Source: Raphanus sativus
Lineage: Eukaryota > Streptophyta > Magnoliopsida > Brassicales > Brassicaceae
Direction of reading: 5' to 3'
Length of the DNA stretch: 64,000 nt
Assembly (NCBI RefSeq): GCF_000801105.2
Contig: NC_079517.1
Span: 13,950,001 to 14,014,000, forward strand
Shown: positions 38,674 through 51,199 of the stretch, piece by piece
Position numbering within the stretch: the stretch's first letter is position 1
How the letters are laid out: each line of letters starts with the position of its first letter
Program-made: the position numbers and the translations under genes
Notes under the pieces: generated by a model
What the model saw: only the letters and a program-made list of their open reading frames with translations
Databases searched by the model: none
Told to the model about the DNA's origin: nothing

Positions 38674-38697
38674 ACACGTGGATCACACGTGACGTGG
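38674..38697 (-). promoter_or_regulatory. ACGTG (ABRE/G-box) cluster upstream of LACS9
   Basis: Three ACGTG cores lie within 24 bp (ACACGTGG and ACACGTGACGTGG on plus), about 430 bp before the start codon and probably just upstream of the transcription start. Paired ABREs bind bZIP factors and often give abscisic-acid or light response. The function is inferred from the motif alone. Confidence 0.5.
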
Positions 38698-38709
38698 AGG
38701 ATGGAGAGA

Positions 38710-41559
38710 TGATCTGGACCGTAGGATGTGTGTTAGGTTGATAGTCTGACAAAACAGCCATGCAATGCAAATAGAGCCTCTGCTTCCAGTTGGTACGCCA
38801 AAATAAAATGAATCTCTCTACTTCCACAAAACGCTCATTTTCATACCTTTCGCACCTAATTTCACAACCATATCTAACTGCTTTTTTTTTTCTTTTGTAA
38901 TCCCATAAAAATATTGGAGTCTTCTCTTTAGATAAAATAATTTTTTTTAGAGAAATTAGGAACATTTTGATTGAGTTAGATAAGTTTGGAATTTGAATTG
39001 ACACTTGTGTTGGTTACCTATGAGAATGCTTACATTGTGTTGGTTACTTACTTCTGAGACTGATTCTTCTCCTGAAACCAAGCTTCCTTTTATTAAGTTC
39101 TCTAGATATCATATAACATTAGGAGTCTTGGTTAAATTACACAAATCCAAAAATGACGAATCGGTATCACTCCAGTGAACCTCTGCGCCCCGAGTTCACC
39201 TCCTCTTTTTTATTATATTATTTTTTTCTTGAAAAACGTGTGAACTCATCTTAAAAATCTCTAATGGACATGTTCTGAGGATGCTAGGCTAACTGTTAAC
39301 ACACATCTGAATTCTGTAAGTGGACCCAATAGATATCTTCCTGAAGCCTAAGTATGCTACGGGTTCAAAATCAGTTTATCGAAGAGGAAATGTTATAAAT
39401 TAGGTCGTCTACCAAACTAACAATTGGTCAATTGAAAAAGCTGACTTTGTGTCTAGGTAAACGGTTTAGACTAGGTATGATTTTAACCTGGATCCAAAAA
39501 TTCAAACTGGAATCCTTTCAAAAATACCCAATCCGAAATTGAACCAAAATTTTACAAGTATTTTTTGGTCAAATTTCTTTTATCCGAAAGAAACCAACCC
39601 GAAGAAAAGAACCGGCCAAATAGACCCGATCCAGTAAGAACCTGATTTGTATCCGGCCTTAAAGCATGTATATCTAAAATATGATTTTTTGTTTTCTATT
39701 TTATTTATATAATTTTATGATTTAGCTGAAATCTTTTGTTAACAATATTTGTTATTATTTTGTATCATTTTAAGTAATATGAAGTTTTAATATGCAAAAC
39801 TTAGAGTCCCAAAATATTTTATTTTAATTATTAATATTTTAATTTAAGTAATTTTGTAAAATTTTAGATATATATGACAAATATTGACTAAATTTGATGG
39901 ATTTTAGATATGTCATTCCTTTTTTAGATTTTAAATATCCGGACCCGATTTGGAGCAGATACGAACCCAAAAGTTATGAATTTTTATAGGTATTGTTATT
40001 ATAGATCCGAATCGATCTGGATCTGAGAAAAGCAGACTTGAACCGGAACCAGAAAAATTACAAATATCAATTGGATCTAAATATTTGGGACCCAAAAACC
40101 CAGACCTAAAAAGAACCGATCTAAACCTGGCACGAATACCCGAATGCCTGAACTTAGTTTATAAGTTCGTAAACGTAGGTACGATAAATTTTTACACATT
40201 TTCCAAAATAATATTTTTTAACCTTTTCAAGAAAACATACTAAAAATGGTGTCGAAAGTATTAAGAAATATAATTATTAGGGGTGGGTACATAGTGAATA
40301 TCCAGAAATTAAAGGATATCTGTGATCCGTTCTGTACGAATCAATCCGTAATTTCGAATAAATATTACGGATATCCTATTTGATCCGTCGATCCGGTAAA
40401 AATAATAAAATTTTCATTTTTGGAAATTATTAAAAGAAAAGGAAATTTTTTAATATAAAATAATAATATTTCATTACAAATTATTTTAAAACTACATACT
40501 ATTAAAAATTTAATACCAAATAATTAATTTATTGGATAAAATAACTAAAAGTATATAGATATACAAAATTAAACATAATTTTATATATACATATATGTGC
40601 ATTACGAATCAGATCGGAGATTCATTTTTAAATGAGTTTTATATATACATATATGCATATATTTACTCCTTATTTGACGGATATGATTGGACGTGCCTAA
40701 CTTATCACGTCTGGTCATCTCCAACCTAACTGTAAAATACTATTTTAGTGTACTTTTTACACTAAAATATCTCCGATTCAACTGTAAAAATCACACCATA
40801 TTGGTGTAGATCTACAGTACCGCATCAAATTTGGTGTGTTACTGTTCACAACGCCAAACACTGTTCACGCAGTACTATTCACTACATTAAACATCATTCA
40901 CTTACTTTTATTAGTAAAATATTAGTTTTATAATTATTGGTGACAAAATAAATACATATAAAATAGTATAAGTATATAAATCAGTATTTTACATATAGTG
41001 AAATAGTTTATTTTAATTTACTATTTTAATATTGTTATATTTTAAAATTGTAGATATTTTTTATAAAAATAATAATTATATGTGATATATTTTTGTTCAA
41101 TATAATTACATAAATTTTTTATTTATTATATATATTAATTAATAATAGTTCTTTTAGTTTAATAATATAAAAATAAAAAAAATATAGTTTTGGTGTTGTG
41201 GTTGGAGAAAAAAAAGGTTTGATACTAGAATTACATTAAAATGGTGTAGTTTTCACACCAAAATGGTGTTATGGATTGGAAGTGCTCTGAAAGAAAACTT
41301 AGGTTTAAAAGGCTATTGCATAATTTTCCTCAATAAACAATAAAAAATTTGAGTAACTTGGTCCATAATTTTGATAAGTTTACAACTTGAATTTTGAAAA
41401 ATGCTACAAGTATATATCAGTTGTAGTTTTTGCATTAATTCCAAAAATAAGTTTCTTGTTTATAAATTGATAAATTACAAAGAACAAACATTTAATTGAA
41501 TGTGGACTAAAAGCTAACGTATACCTTGTTGACAAAACAAAACGTTACCAAAACAATAA
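38710..41559. other. Intergenic repeats between LACS9 and Helitron H
   Basis: No gene. Around 39450-40150 are degenerate runs of GAACC/CCGAA-type words (GAACCGGAACC, ACCCGATCC) common in crucifer intergenic DNA. Around 40290-40400 there is a GGATATCCG/GATCCG-rich patch. A probable MITE lies at 40714-41290 and is listed separately. Confidence 0.45.
40714..41290. mobile_element. Possible MITE with CATCTCCAACC ends
   Basis: The left end GTCATCTCCAACCTAACTG and the right end ATGGATTGGAAGTGCTCT are imperfect inverted repeats of the GAGCATCTCCAATCC type common in plant MITEs. The interior repeats CACACCAAAATGGTG-like words. No target duplication is resolved. Confidence 0.4.
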
Positions 41560-43473
41560 TCTTAACTAATAAAGTTGAGTTTTTTTTCTTCTTGGAGGAA
41601 AAATGCCATGTGGCATTCTCCTTTTAATAATTAAAATTTTTTTCTCAACTTTATTTAATGTGTTTTGGTATTAATTGTTATTAGGTGTTAGTTTATTTTT
41701 GTTATTGACAATTTATACAATGATGTTTTAATTTTAGATTGAAAGTTTAATTTATTATGAATTTTGTGTCTTGATTTTCTTTAGATTTCATAACTCTTAT
41801 ATTACATATTTTTTAAAAATACTTTTAAACTATTTTTTAATATTTTGTATGTCAAATAAAAATACAAAAATGGAAACTGAAGTTAATTATTTTCAAAAAA
41901 AAATTAAACATAAAATAAATACATATCCATACTATTACTTTATGTTTGAAAACATTTAAAATATTAACTTTAGTTTTGATATATTTATTTTCATAGTTAA
42001 TATATTATCTTATAATAAAACTAATCCATTTATTAAACTGTTATTCACCCACGCTTGATCCAATGATTCAGAGACCCGGTAAATCGTCTGATTAAGTGTC
42101 CGGATCGCGTGTCAAAACATTGGTTTATAGGATTTCTTTATATTTGATGTTGACGATGGAAAATGAAGCCTCTACGATTCCCCTTCTTAATTGAAATCGA
42201 CGTAACCGCCATATAATCAATCTAGAAATTCCACTCATCCCACTCTAATAATGTTTAGTAACTGATGACGATTCAAGTCCAAAAGACTAACATTTGGTCT
42301 ATTGGTATTGGCACATAAACTCTATGGTATCTTCCCATGTTACACTATCCAAGAAAACCAATAACTTCCCTGATGCATGCTATTCGTGTTTACATTTTAA
42401 AAACCGTGAACATGATTAATATACTCTTAAAACTTAACTAAACAAAAAAAGAATCATTACTTCCGATCTGAGAGAAATTTAAAAACGTTGCCTGGTTGCT
42501 AAAGTTATTTAAAATTGATGTAAACCACACACCACCCTCACCATTAATCTTTTGCACCACACTAACCATTTATTGTCAAAACCATTACTAAATGCAACAA
42601 GTCAGCAAGCCCGAATATCACAGATAGTTAGAAATTGTCTTTATCATGATCGTTATAGATGCTAACATCTCATTTACTGATTAACAAGATTTTTTACTAG
42701 GAATATTTGGTGAAATTGTTCCATTTCGATTAAAATAGAAGTTGTCCATTAAATAGAGGAGTTTAGGAACCATTTATACTTTTTAGCTACAAAACATATT
42801 TAGATTCATATTAAGATTAGTTGATATTTCTAAATAAGGGTGGACAAACAAGAATTTCGTTATGAACACACACAAAATCTTCCATTATAACAAAACTAAT
42901 ATAGAAAATAATTTTATGTTTCTTATTTTAAGATACATCTTTTTGAGAGACCTTGAAACTAAAGTAACACATACAACTCGCACTTTATATTTTAAAAGTC
43001 AACATGATAATTTTAAAAATATATATTAGATACTCACCAATTATTTTATCAAAAATTGACACTTCATCCATATTTTTTTATAAAATTTATAAAATTTGAA
43101 CAGTATTACATCTTTCTATTATTTGAACTAAATATATTAGTAAAAGTTTTATAGTTCATATATAGTTACTTTAATAATTAATAATATAAATATGTTTTCT
43201 ATATAAAACATCAACTTTGTTTATGACTATCGGCTTTTTTATTCTATTTTTATTAAATAGATTAGTAACAACCACTTATCCTATTCCACTTTGAACTAAA
43301 CAACTTCAAACAAAGTCACTAACCACTGTTAATAAAGATCAGAAAATATCATTTTTAATATATATTTATTTTCATATTTAACATATTTTATTTGTTAAGA
43401 CCATATAATAATTTATATATTTATGTAAAAGTATAACATACGAACCTGGCGCGTAGCGCCGGAATATCACTAG
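41560..43473 (+). mobile_element. Helitron H (non-autonomous, 1.9 kb)
   Basis: Plus-strand Helitron. It starts TCTTAACTAATAAAGTTGAG after an A and ends with the hairpin GGCGC-GTA-GCGCC, a short spacer and CTAG before T (43474). Non-coding. It is the only complete Helitron here in the plus orientation. Confidence 0.75.
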
Positions 43474-44443
43474 TATATCTAGAATTTGTTAGATATATAA
43501 TCAATAAATTAGATATTCCATACCCAATTAATAAAAAAGAATTAAACAGTAGCAGTGGGAAGTCAACGTCATGAGATAGTATATTCAACCGGACGGCAGT
43601 GATCTCCCAAACCCTCGGAAGTATGTGTGTGAAAATACCACAAGCCAAATGGATATTTTTACAATTTATTTAAATTTGAGGAAATAAAAAAAGTTTTCGA
43701 TTGTGACTGAAAACATACATAGTGGTTCAATTGTGACACCAAAATTTTATAAATGAAAAAAAAAAAACAGAAACTACAATTTAGCATTCTTTTGGCGAAA
43801 ATCATGATACTTATCCTGTTTTATTGTCACTAAAGTGCTGATTCATGTATACAGAGAACACTCATTTTGTATTTAGAGATATATATATATATGAAGGTAT
43901 TACTTTTACATCTATGATCTATATATAGTCCAATAATTCATGTTAGTTTTAGATAAAAATCCATTGATATAAATCCGCATATTATATGATTGTGAAAAAT
44001 TCAATAAATGTGAAAAATTTGAAAAAAAAAGTTTACTTGTATTTTGGGATGAATTGAATAATAATAATTAAATAAAGTATTTTAAGTTTGTCAAATAAAT
44101 ATTTCCCATTTCTTATAACTAATAAATAAATGAAATCCCACTGAAGAGCGAAACAGTATTTCCATGGCGTAAGAGAGAGACGTTTAAGAGATTGACGAAG
44201 AGAAGAAGAAGAGAATTCGAAACAAATCACACGGAACAAGAGCTCCTCCTCTCTGCTACCGTTACCTTCTCCAGCCTTCATTTTCATTAGGGTTTACTCT
44301 CCTCCTCCTCCTCCTCCTTATCTATTTAGCTCTCGATCTCTCACGGCTCCACCTCCTAAGACTCCTTTAACTCTTGGTGGGTTTTCGCCTTTTCGTGATC
44401 TGATTCCGAAAGTCCTAAACTTTTTCCGGAGAAAGAGATCATT
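43474..44443. other. Upstream region of the nucleotide-sugar transporter
   Basis: No gene. The last 160 bp are C/T-rich (CTCCTCCTCCTCC near 44300) and look like promoter and leader of the gene at 44444. There is a short (TA)n run near 43880. Confidence 0.4.
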
Positions 44444-45836
44444 ATGGAGGAGGGAAGCGTGTTCAGATCGGTACTAGCGATTCTTCAGTGGTGGGGCTTC
44501 AACGTCACCGTCATCATCATGAACAAATGGATCTTCCAGGTTTATATATTTATCACTTTATTCATCTCATCTCTCTCTCTCTCTCTCTCTCTGTCTTATG
44601 GATTGTAAAGTTTACACCTTTCTTTTTGCAGAAACTGGATTTCAAGTTCCCACTATCGGTTTCGTGTGTTCACTTCATATCCTCATCCATTGGAGCCTAC
44701 ATTGTCATCAAAGTCTTGAAGCTTAAACCTTTGATCCTGGTTGAGCCAGAGGATCGATGGAGGAGGATCTTCCCTATGTCTTTCGTCTTCTGTATCAACA
44801 TCGTGTTGGGTAACGTCAGCCTTCGTTACATCCCTGTCTCTTTCATGCAGACTATTAAGTCCTTCACTCCAGCTACTACAGGTTAGTTTAGGGTTCCGAG
44901 ATGACTCACTTTCTTAGATCTGTTCCTTGGATGTCAAGAGAGTAGTAGTCTGATTGGTTGGTGTGTGTTTGAGCAGTTGTGTTACAGTGGTTGGTGTGGA
45001 GGAAGTACTTTGACTGGCGTATCTGGGCGTCTCTTGTCCCCATTGTTGGAGGGATTCTTCTGACCTCTGTTACTGAGCTTAGCTTTAACATGTTTGGGTT
45101 CTGTGCTGCTCTGTTTGGGTGTTTAGCTACTTCCACTAAGACTATTCTTGCTGAGTCTCTTCTCCATGGTTACAAATTTGATAGGTCAGTGCTCCTTGTT
45201 GTGTCTTCTATTGCCACTAGAGAATCATGTAATGCCATCATTGTAATTGGTTTAGCCACAGAGGTGATTTCATGTATCTCTCTTTTATTGTAGCATAAAC
45301 ACTGTATACTACATGGCGCCTTTCGCCACGATGATCCTCGGGATACCGGCATTACTACTGGAAGGCAACGGGATTCTGAGTTGGTTTGATGCACACCCGT
45401 CTCCCTGGTCAGCCCTTATCATCATATTCAGTTCTGGTGTCTTAGCATTCTGTCTCAACTTCTCCATCTTCTACGTTATTCACTCCACAACTGCAGTCAC
45501 ATTCAACGTAGCTGGAAACCTCAAGGTATAACAAAAGACAATCTTAAAACCCAATAATCTTATATGAATGCTGTCCTTGAGAGAGCATGGTTCATGTACT
45601 TTTTTTGGCAGGTTGCGGTGGCTGTATTGGTGTCATGGTTGATATTCCGTAACCCGATATCGTATATGAATGCTGTTGGATGTGGGATCACGCTTGTGGG
45701 ATGCACATTCTATGGATACGTGAGGCATATGCTTTCACAGCAAACGCCTGGAACTCCTAGGACTCCTCGCACACCGAGAAACAAGATGGAGTTGCTTCCT
45801 CTTGTTAATAACGATAAACTAGAAGGCAAAGTCTGA
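44444..45836 (+). CDS. UDP-GALT1: Nucleotide-sugar/triose-phosphate-type transporter (At1g77610)
   Basis: Multi-span membrane protein of the plant NST-KT/TPT group. The Arabidopsis orthologue has been described as a UDP-galactose transporter of the Golgi. Five exons are 44444-44539, 44632-44881, 44977-45184, 45294-45525 and 45612-45836. All junctions are GT-AG and give 336 residues, the same length as At1g77610. About ten hydrophobic helices are visible, including GFNVTVIIMNKWIFQ, SFVFCINIVLGNVSLRYIPV, LVPIVGGILLTSV, GVLAFCLNFSIFYVI and ISYMNAVGCGITLVGCTFYG. The tail has a TPGTPRTPRTPR repeat and ends EGKV, possibly an ER-exit or retrieval signal. Exon 1 begins MEEGSVFRSV. Intron 1 has a (CT)n run at about 44565-44592. 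A damaged copy of exon 3 lies at 50434. Substrate remains uncertain from sequence. Confidence 0.95.
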
Positions 45837-45999
45837 TCTCTGACCCAAGATAGAACTTTAATAGAGAAATTACATTTTGTCTTGTCTTATTTTGGGATAT
45901 GGTAGAATTTTATAAATTTGATTATCGGCTCGACTAGGTTTGGTAGTTGTTAATTCAATTTTCAGAAGAAAGAAAAATTTTGTTTCAAAAATATTGTGA

Positions 46000-46765
46000 A
46001 AAATTCTCATACCTTCATCAACCTGTTTGGCCTTACAGTATCAATTTATAAGGATATTACACGTCACAATATCAGGATCGCATCCCTTGGTAACCATCAG
46101 ATCCAGCATGGCTTTGTCAAAGCGCTTTTCACTGCACAACCCATATATTAAAGTATTATATGTGATGGTATCAGGATCTATGCCTCTTGTGATCATCTCA
46201 TTGTACACTTCTTTAGCCTCTATAAGTTTTCTCTCTTTTACAAAACTATCAATCAAACCATTGAAAGTGATGATGTATGGGGCGATCTCCCTTCTAACCA
46301 TATCCCTTAGAAACTGTGCGACATCATCCCATCTACAGAGACTACAGAAACCTCCTATGAGAGAGTTGTAGGTAAAGACATTTGCTTTGAATCCATTGGT
46401 TTCCATTTCATTGAAAAGTTTTGTGTGCATCCATTAGCCATCGTTCGATCTATCAAAGCCGAGAGTCAATCTTGGAGAGAAAGTCCATTGACAAGAGTGT
46501 TAAGAAGTATGATGAGATGTGGACTAACCTTCATTTCTACCATATGATCAACTAACTCCACAGCTTCAGAGACTCTACCACCATCAAGACACAATCCGTT
46601 ATTCAAAGTTGAGAACGTGACTGTGCTAGGCTCATACCCAAGTGTAGAAATCATACGCAATCCCTTGAAGTTCCATTTTCTTGGAGATATCATACTGTTT
46701 TGATCTCTAATATCTGCTAAGTTATCATACTGTTTTGATCTATAATTTGGAAAATTTATTCTTTT
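46000..46765 (-). pseudogene. PPR protein fragment (RPF/Rf-like)
   Basis: The minus strand encodes repeats of the 35-residue P-class PPR motif: VFTYNSLIGGFCSLCRWDDV, ITFNGLIDSFVKERKLIEA and ITYNTLIYGLCSEKRFDKA (46430-46041). A further piece lies upstream in other frames: EPSTVTFSTLNNGLCLDGGR then VSEAVELVDHMVEM (about 46640-46480). The style matches mitochondrial restorer-like PPRs. There is no start, no targeting sequence and only about four or five repeats, with frameshifts near 46500 and 46435. An isolated pseudogene piece. Confidence 0.85.
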
Positions 46766-46825
46766 TGTATAAAAAGTGAATTCATCATTATTATATAATT
46801 CAATTATCAAAGAACTATATATTAC

Positions 46826-46895
46826 CAGTTGATTGAGAAAAGAGAAGAAAAAAAGCTACGATCAAAGAAGCAAGTTGAATCTTCTGTGCTGACAT
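46826..46895 (-). pseudogene. Orphan first exon of a defensin-like gene
   Basis: ATG at 46895 opens a signal peptide (MSAQKIQLASLIVAFFLLFS) ending at a GT donor. It is almost identical to exon 1 of the complete gene at 52400-52747, including the upstream sequence. No cysteine exon follows: the next sequence on the minus strand is unrelated and then runs into the PPR piece. It is the broken half of a duplication. Confidence 0.85.
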
Positions 46896-47389
46896 TGTTT
46901 CTTTGTATCTCTATTCTCTTGTGGAGGTGTTTTTCTTTTGGGTTTAGAGCAAATAATCATCTCCCTTTAAATTCTTGCGTAAATTGTATATACGTTACTA
47001 ATTAGTTTCTAACAAAGAAAGAATATATTTTCATATATCTAAAGAATCCAATTGCAATAATGTGTGCAAATCTTATTCTTTGTGGAGTAGATTTGAACAT
47101 CCATTCCTAATTGTAGGTAAATCTTGCATTATTTATTTATATTCTCACCAAAAAAAGTTTTCCAAACTTAACACAGATTCCAAAATTAGAGTAAAGGATC
47201 CGGTGAAACAAAGAAAAGTCAATCTAAATATCGGTAGGAGATGATTTTGTTGAACCTACCAAACAATAAATCCTATTAATTACAAGTTTGGTCAATTCGT
47301 GATGACGGTGAACTTGAACCTCTCTGTTCCTTATGGCATTTGGCGATCCATGGAATAGAATATGTCCTTTCATAAACTCTTATAACCAA

Positions 47390-48080
47390 CAGGGGCGGAG
47401 CTAGTGCAATGGGAGTGGGGTCAACTGACCCCACTTATTTTTAAAGTTTATGTGTTTTGTTTATTAAAATTATTTTGTGACCCCAATAAAATAATCTAGA
47501 TGACCCCACATGTGAAAAAAATAACTTGAGACAAAAACATAACTAAAACATAAATCATTATTTTGGATTCAGTTTTGACTAATTATAGATGTTTTTTTTA
47601 GTTGAATTACCTTAGACTAATTATAGATGTTGGGCTTAATTTTAGTTGAATTCACTTTTTATACAAAAAGAATAAATTCATAATTTATGAATCTTCATTG
47701 ATTATTTGTAACTGATGGTTCATTTTCTTTTTGCCAATGTAATGTTTCGATTTTCTATTGTTCACTAAAACTAAAAAAGGTTAAACGTGGATACATTAGT
47801 TGTTTTCCAATATACATTAATCTCTATCCAGATCATTTTTCATTTTCTGTTAAAGTAAATAAATATAATATAAACACACAGGTAAACTTAACATTTATAT
47901 TTATATTTTAATTTTATTAATGCATCAATTTCTGAAAAAATATTCTTAGCTAACAACTTAAAATTTATTTTTGTAAACATGTAAAGTAACAATTTTTATT
48001 TAATTTCTAAAACATGAAAAACTATTATATATTTTTTTTAAAGATGACCCCGCTAGAAAAAATTTCTGGCTCCGTCACTG
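47390..48080. mobile_element. Non-autonomous hAT element, uninterrupted copy
   Basis: 691 bp, ends CAGGGGCGGAGCTAG and CTGGCTCCGTCACTG, flanked by ATAACCAA / ATAACCAG (7 of 8 matching). It is the inverse-oriented relative of the element at 17070-19370 and lacks the Helitron found there. No coding content. Confidence 0.87.
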
Positions 48081-48376
48081 ATAACCAGTATTTTTAAAAG
48101 CGGACCGATCCGGAAATATTTTGGATCATTGGTCATTATGCTTCGACCGGATTTTGAACCGGTTCGATCCAGGTTTGATCGAATATTTTCGGACTAAACT
48201 GAATTTAATGATATTTTATAAACAATATGCATATTCTTACAAAGATAATTATATCAAATAAAATGTTTCAATACCATAATAGTTAGTAAAACATAAAAAA
48301 TAACAACTAAAATGTAACAAAAGTATAAAATAATTTAACTAGTTCAAATCTAAAAGCAGTACGAAAAATACATTTA

Positions 48377-48744
48377 GGGGGGTGTATTCAACCGAGAGTT
48401 TCAGGTGATTTGTATTAAAATGACAAATCCACTGTTATTCAAACATGAATTTTAAAAACTCATTTAAAATCCACTGTTATTGAACTTGACATTTTGTAAA
48501 ATACTCTAAAATCCACTGTTATTGAAAATATTTTAAGTTGTGGGATTTTAAAGTTTTGAGGTGATTTTAGGGTGTTTGGGTGGAGTTTCTTAGTTAAAAA
48601 AAATTAAAACTCAAATCCCATTGTTTTAGGTGATATTCTAGAGTAGTTTAACAAAAATCACATAAATCTCTGCAACTTATTAAAATCATCTAAAACTCTA
48701 TTAAAAATCAAATCACATCAAATGTTAAATTGAATACGTCCCCC
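48377..48744. mobile_element. Harbinger-type MITE, copy 2
   Basis: Ends GGGGGGTGTATTCAAC and TTGAATACGTCCCCC with TTA on each side (48374-48376 and 48745-48747). Closely similar to 19416-19782, in the same orientation. Confidence 0.8.
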
Positions 48745-49692
48745 TTAAACTTCATTCATTAGATCTTCATCACTCTAGATCTTCATCACCTTTTTAAAAA
48801 AATTATATATGCATTAGTTTAAAAAGTATGTTTTGAAATAAAATAATTGTTTTGTTCTTTTATAAATTATATAAATTTCAAAAACTTAAATGTATCAATT
48901 ATTAAAGTCTTTAACACAAGTATCATAAAATAGAATTTAAACAAAATGAAAAGTATACAAAAACAATATCTTGAAGTAAAAATTGAACTTTGTGAATCTT
49001 GTGATTTGTGAGTTGCAGAGGCATCAAAAGAAAATGATGAAAGACTATACTTTATTAATCTTTCATAAGTTCTATTTTTACTTTTAAAAAATAACCCTTT
49101 TATTAACAATATTTTGGTTTATATGAGAACCGGGGTTTTGCCAGTTTATTGGGTCATTGATTCCCGGTTTTTGATGGTTCAATATGACGTTTTAACCAGT
49201 TTAATTTTAGTTGGGTTTTAACATTAATCCAACATAAATTATTTCCTGTTCATAGTTCAATTCAGTCTAAGTGCCGGTTCGGTCTGGATTTAAAAACAAT
49301 GCATATAACCATAACTAATTTTGTACTTAGGATAGTTTTATACTACTATTTTTGGCAGAAACGATAGTAGTATAAAATATAAAATATATGTCTTTCTAAA
49401 AACTATTATTAATAACGAAAATTTAATGAAGTTGATGTTTGTATTGACTATAATAGTACTCTCTACTTTATATCATACATGTAATTGTTAAGATTCTGTA
49501 CTCTCTACTTTATATCATACAATGTTTCTTTATAAGTTACAAAGAAAAAACGCAGTAGCAAATGAAAGCTACTTGTTACTAAACTAACATTTCGGGCTAG
49601 TGGTGGATTTCTATTGATCAAGTATTAGATTATATATACTGTATGTTGAAAGCTTTGTTAAAGACATAATAGTAGATCACTGATTTGTGTAG
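48745..49692. other. AT-rich intergenic DNA
   Basis: No gene is recognised. ACCGGTT/GGTTCGG-type degenerate words occur near 48100-48190 and 49130-49290. Confidence 0.35.
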
Positions 49693-49990
49693 GCGTGGAC
49701 TACTCTTGGAAGAGCACAACTCAATTTTTGACAGTGCTATCAGGAGTTTTAAAACCGCCTTATCTATCAATGTGAGTTCCAAGAAAATTTAGTTAAAGTT
49801 GTTTTCACCTTTTTGAGTTTCATAGAGATCTTGAGGACATGTTGTTACCTATTTCACAGGCGGAATCAAGAGAGGCGAAAGAGGATTTACAAGCTGCAAA
49901 ACAGCTAGCTAATAAAGAAGAGAGAACAGCTTCAGACATTGGAGACAGGACACTGACGCTAAACGTTTTGTGGTTGGTGACAAGGAAATA
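49693..49990 (+). pseudogene. Unidentified two-exon gene fragment
   Basis: Two exon-like pieces read LLLEEHNSIFDSAIRSFKTA and, after an ACAG acceptor near 49860, ESREAKEDLQAAKQLANKEE continuing to SDIGDRTLTLNVLW. This is a charged, helix-rich protein that I cannot name. Intron-like sequence with GTGAG and CACAG separates them. No start or 3' end is seen. It lies beside the minus-strand fragments below and is probably part of the same shuffled cluster. Confidence 0.45.
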
Positions 49991-50154
49991 GACCCAAACT
50001 AATGAACCAGAGACATGTACTTTAGGTATAGAGTAGAACTTCGTGTAAGCGTAATAAGAAACAACAAACGGAAGATTCTTCTTTCATCAAAGCAAATACT
50101 TACAGCCATTTGTCTGAGAAAGTCCTTCTGAAGAAAACACATTCCTTGAAAAAA

Positions 50155-50356
50155 TCAATCATGATACTTCAAGCTCACAAACGCCCACGGAGTCTCACCC
50201 TTTCTCACTCTGCGGACTTTCTGAATTGCAGCTCTACATGTTGTGCAAAACCATTCTCCATCTGGAACCGATGCACGTGGAGGTTTCATGCAATACATGT
50301 GATACGCATCATCACATATCACAATCTTATCATCTTCTTTGTCGGTTAGGCAGTTT
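50155..50356 (-). pseudogene. PHD-finger fragment
   Basis: The minus strand after a TATGCAG acceptor reads [20 protein letters not shown], then [17 protein letters not shown] and a basic tail to a stop at 50155-50157. The spacing fits a PHD zinc finger, but the usual CDGCDDAYH is reduced to CDDAYH, so a zinc ligand is lost. Best seen as a damaged captured exon. Confidence 0.75.
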
Positions 50357-50433
50357 CTGCATAGGTAAACTCACTCCAATAAAGACACAACAAGCAACAC
50401 GATCATTGAAAGTAAGAAAGAGAGAGCACTGAC

Positions 50434-50630
50434 CTATCAAAAAATTTGTAACCATGAAGAAGAGACTCCGCAAGAATAGTCTTAGTGGAAGTAGCTAAAC
50501 ACCCAAACAGAGCAGCACAGAATCCAAACATGTTAAAGCTAAACTCTGTAACAGAAGTCAGAAGAATCCCTCCAACAATGGGAACAAGAGACGCCCAAAT
50601 ACGCCAGTCAAAGTACTTCCTCCACACAAC
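50434..50630 (-). pseudogene. Copy of transporter exon 3
   Basis: Matches exon 3 of the transporter at 44977-45184, including the GCAG acceptor side and the GTCAGTGCTC donor side, so it was copied from genomic DNA and not from mRNA. It has a 15-bp in-frame loss near its start, one extra TTT codon near its end, and a Leu to Phe change. It reads KYFDWRIWASLVPIVGG and beyond. It lies 5.5 kb from its source on the opposite strand. Confidence 0.93.
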
Positions 50631-50639
50631 TGCACAAAC

Positions 50640-51010
50640 ATATATACAATCAGATATGTTTCAAAGTCTCCCATAAGAGACTGGCTCTCAGAAGCAGCAA
50701 GAAGATCAAAGTCAAACATATCATGAGACTTAGCAGTAGTTATATTTTCGCCAGTGATATTATCACAGTCAACTTGCTTTCCCACCTCGTCTAGCCCATA
50801 ATCACTCAGCAATAAAACTTGTTCAGGAGTTGTGAAAACAACAGCAGGAGACTCTACTTCTTCATCGCTGTGGTGGGTCAATGAATCACCTGCAAGCGTC
50901 TTTACATTTTGGCTGAGTTGTTCCATCATCAATAAGTTCCTCTCTGGGGTAGTGAACACAGCTGACTTGCCAAGGACGCTACTAGCAGCGTTGTTTATTT
51001 GATAGTGTCA
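50640..51010 (-). pseudogene. Unidentified exon fragment fused upstream of the transporter exon copy
   Basis: An open minus-strand stretch contains SVLGKSAVFTTPERNLLMME, later VVFTTPEQVLLLSDYGLDEV, and ends ASESQSLMGDFET. The FTTPE word occurs twice, so it has an internal repeat. I do not recognise the protein. It joins directly to intron-like sequence in front of the transporter exon copy. Confidence 0.4.
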
Positions 51011-51199
51011 GATGCACAGCCGAATTCTCTAGGACAGCTGTTAGAAAGAAAATAGATTAGAGAAAATCTAAGTTAACAATAAAACCAAAAGAAATAACTC
51101 AAAACAAATGAAGAAGAAGTATCTTCTCTTAACTCCAATTCTGAGACATCTAAAAATGGTTTATAATAAAAAAAAAAGAAAAGAAAATGGTTTATATTT

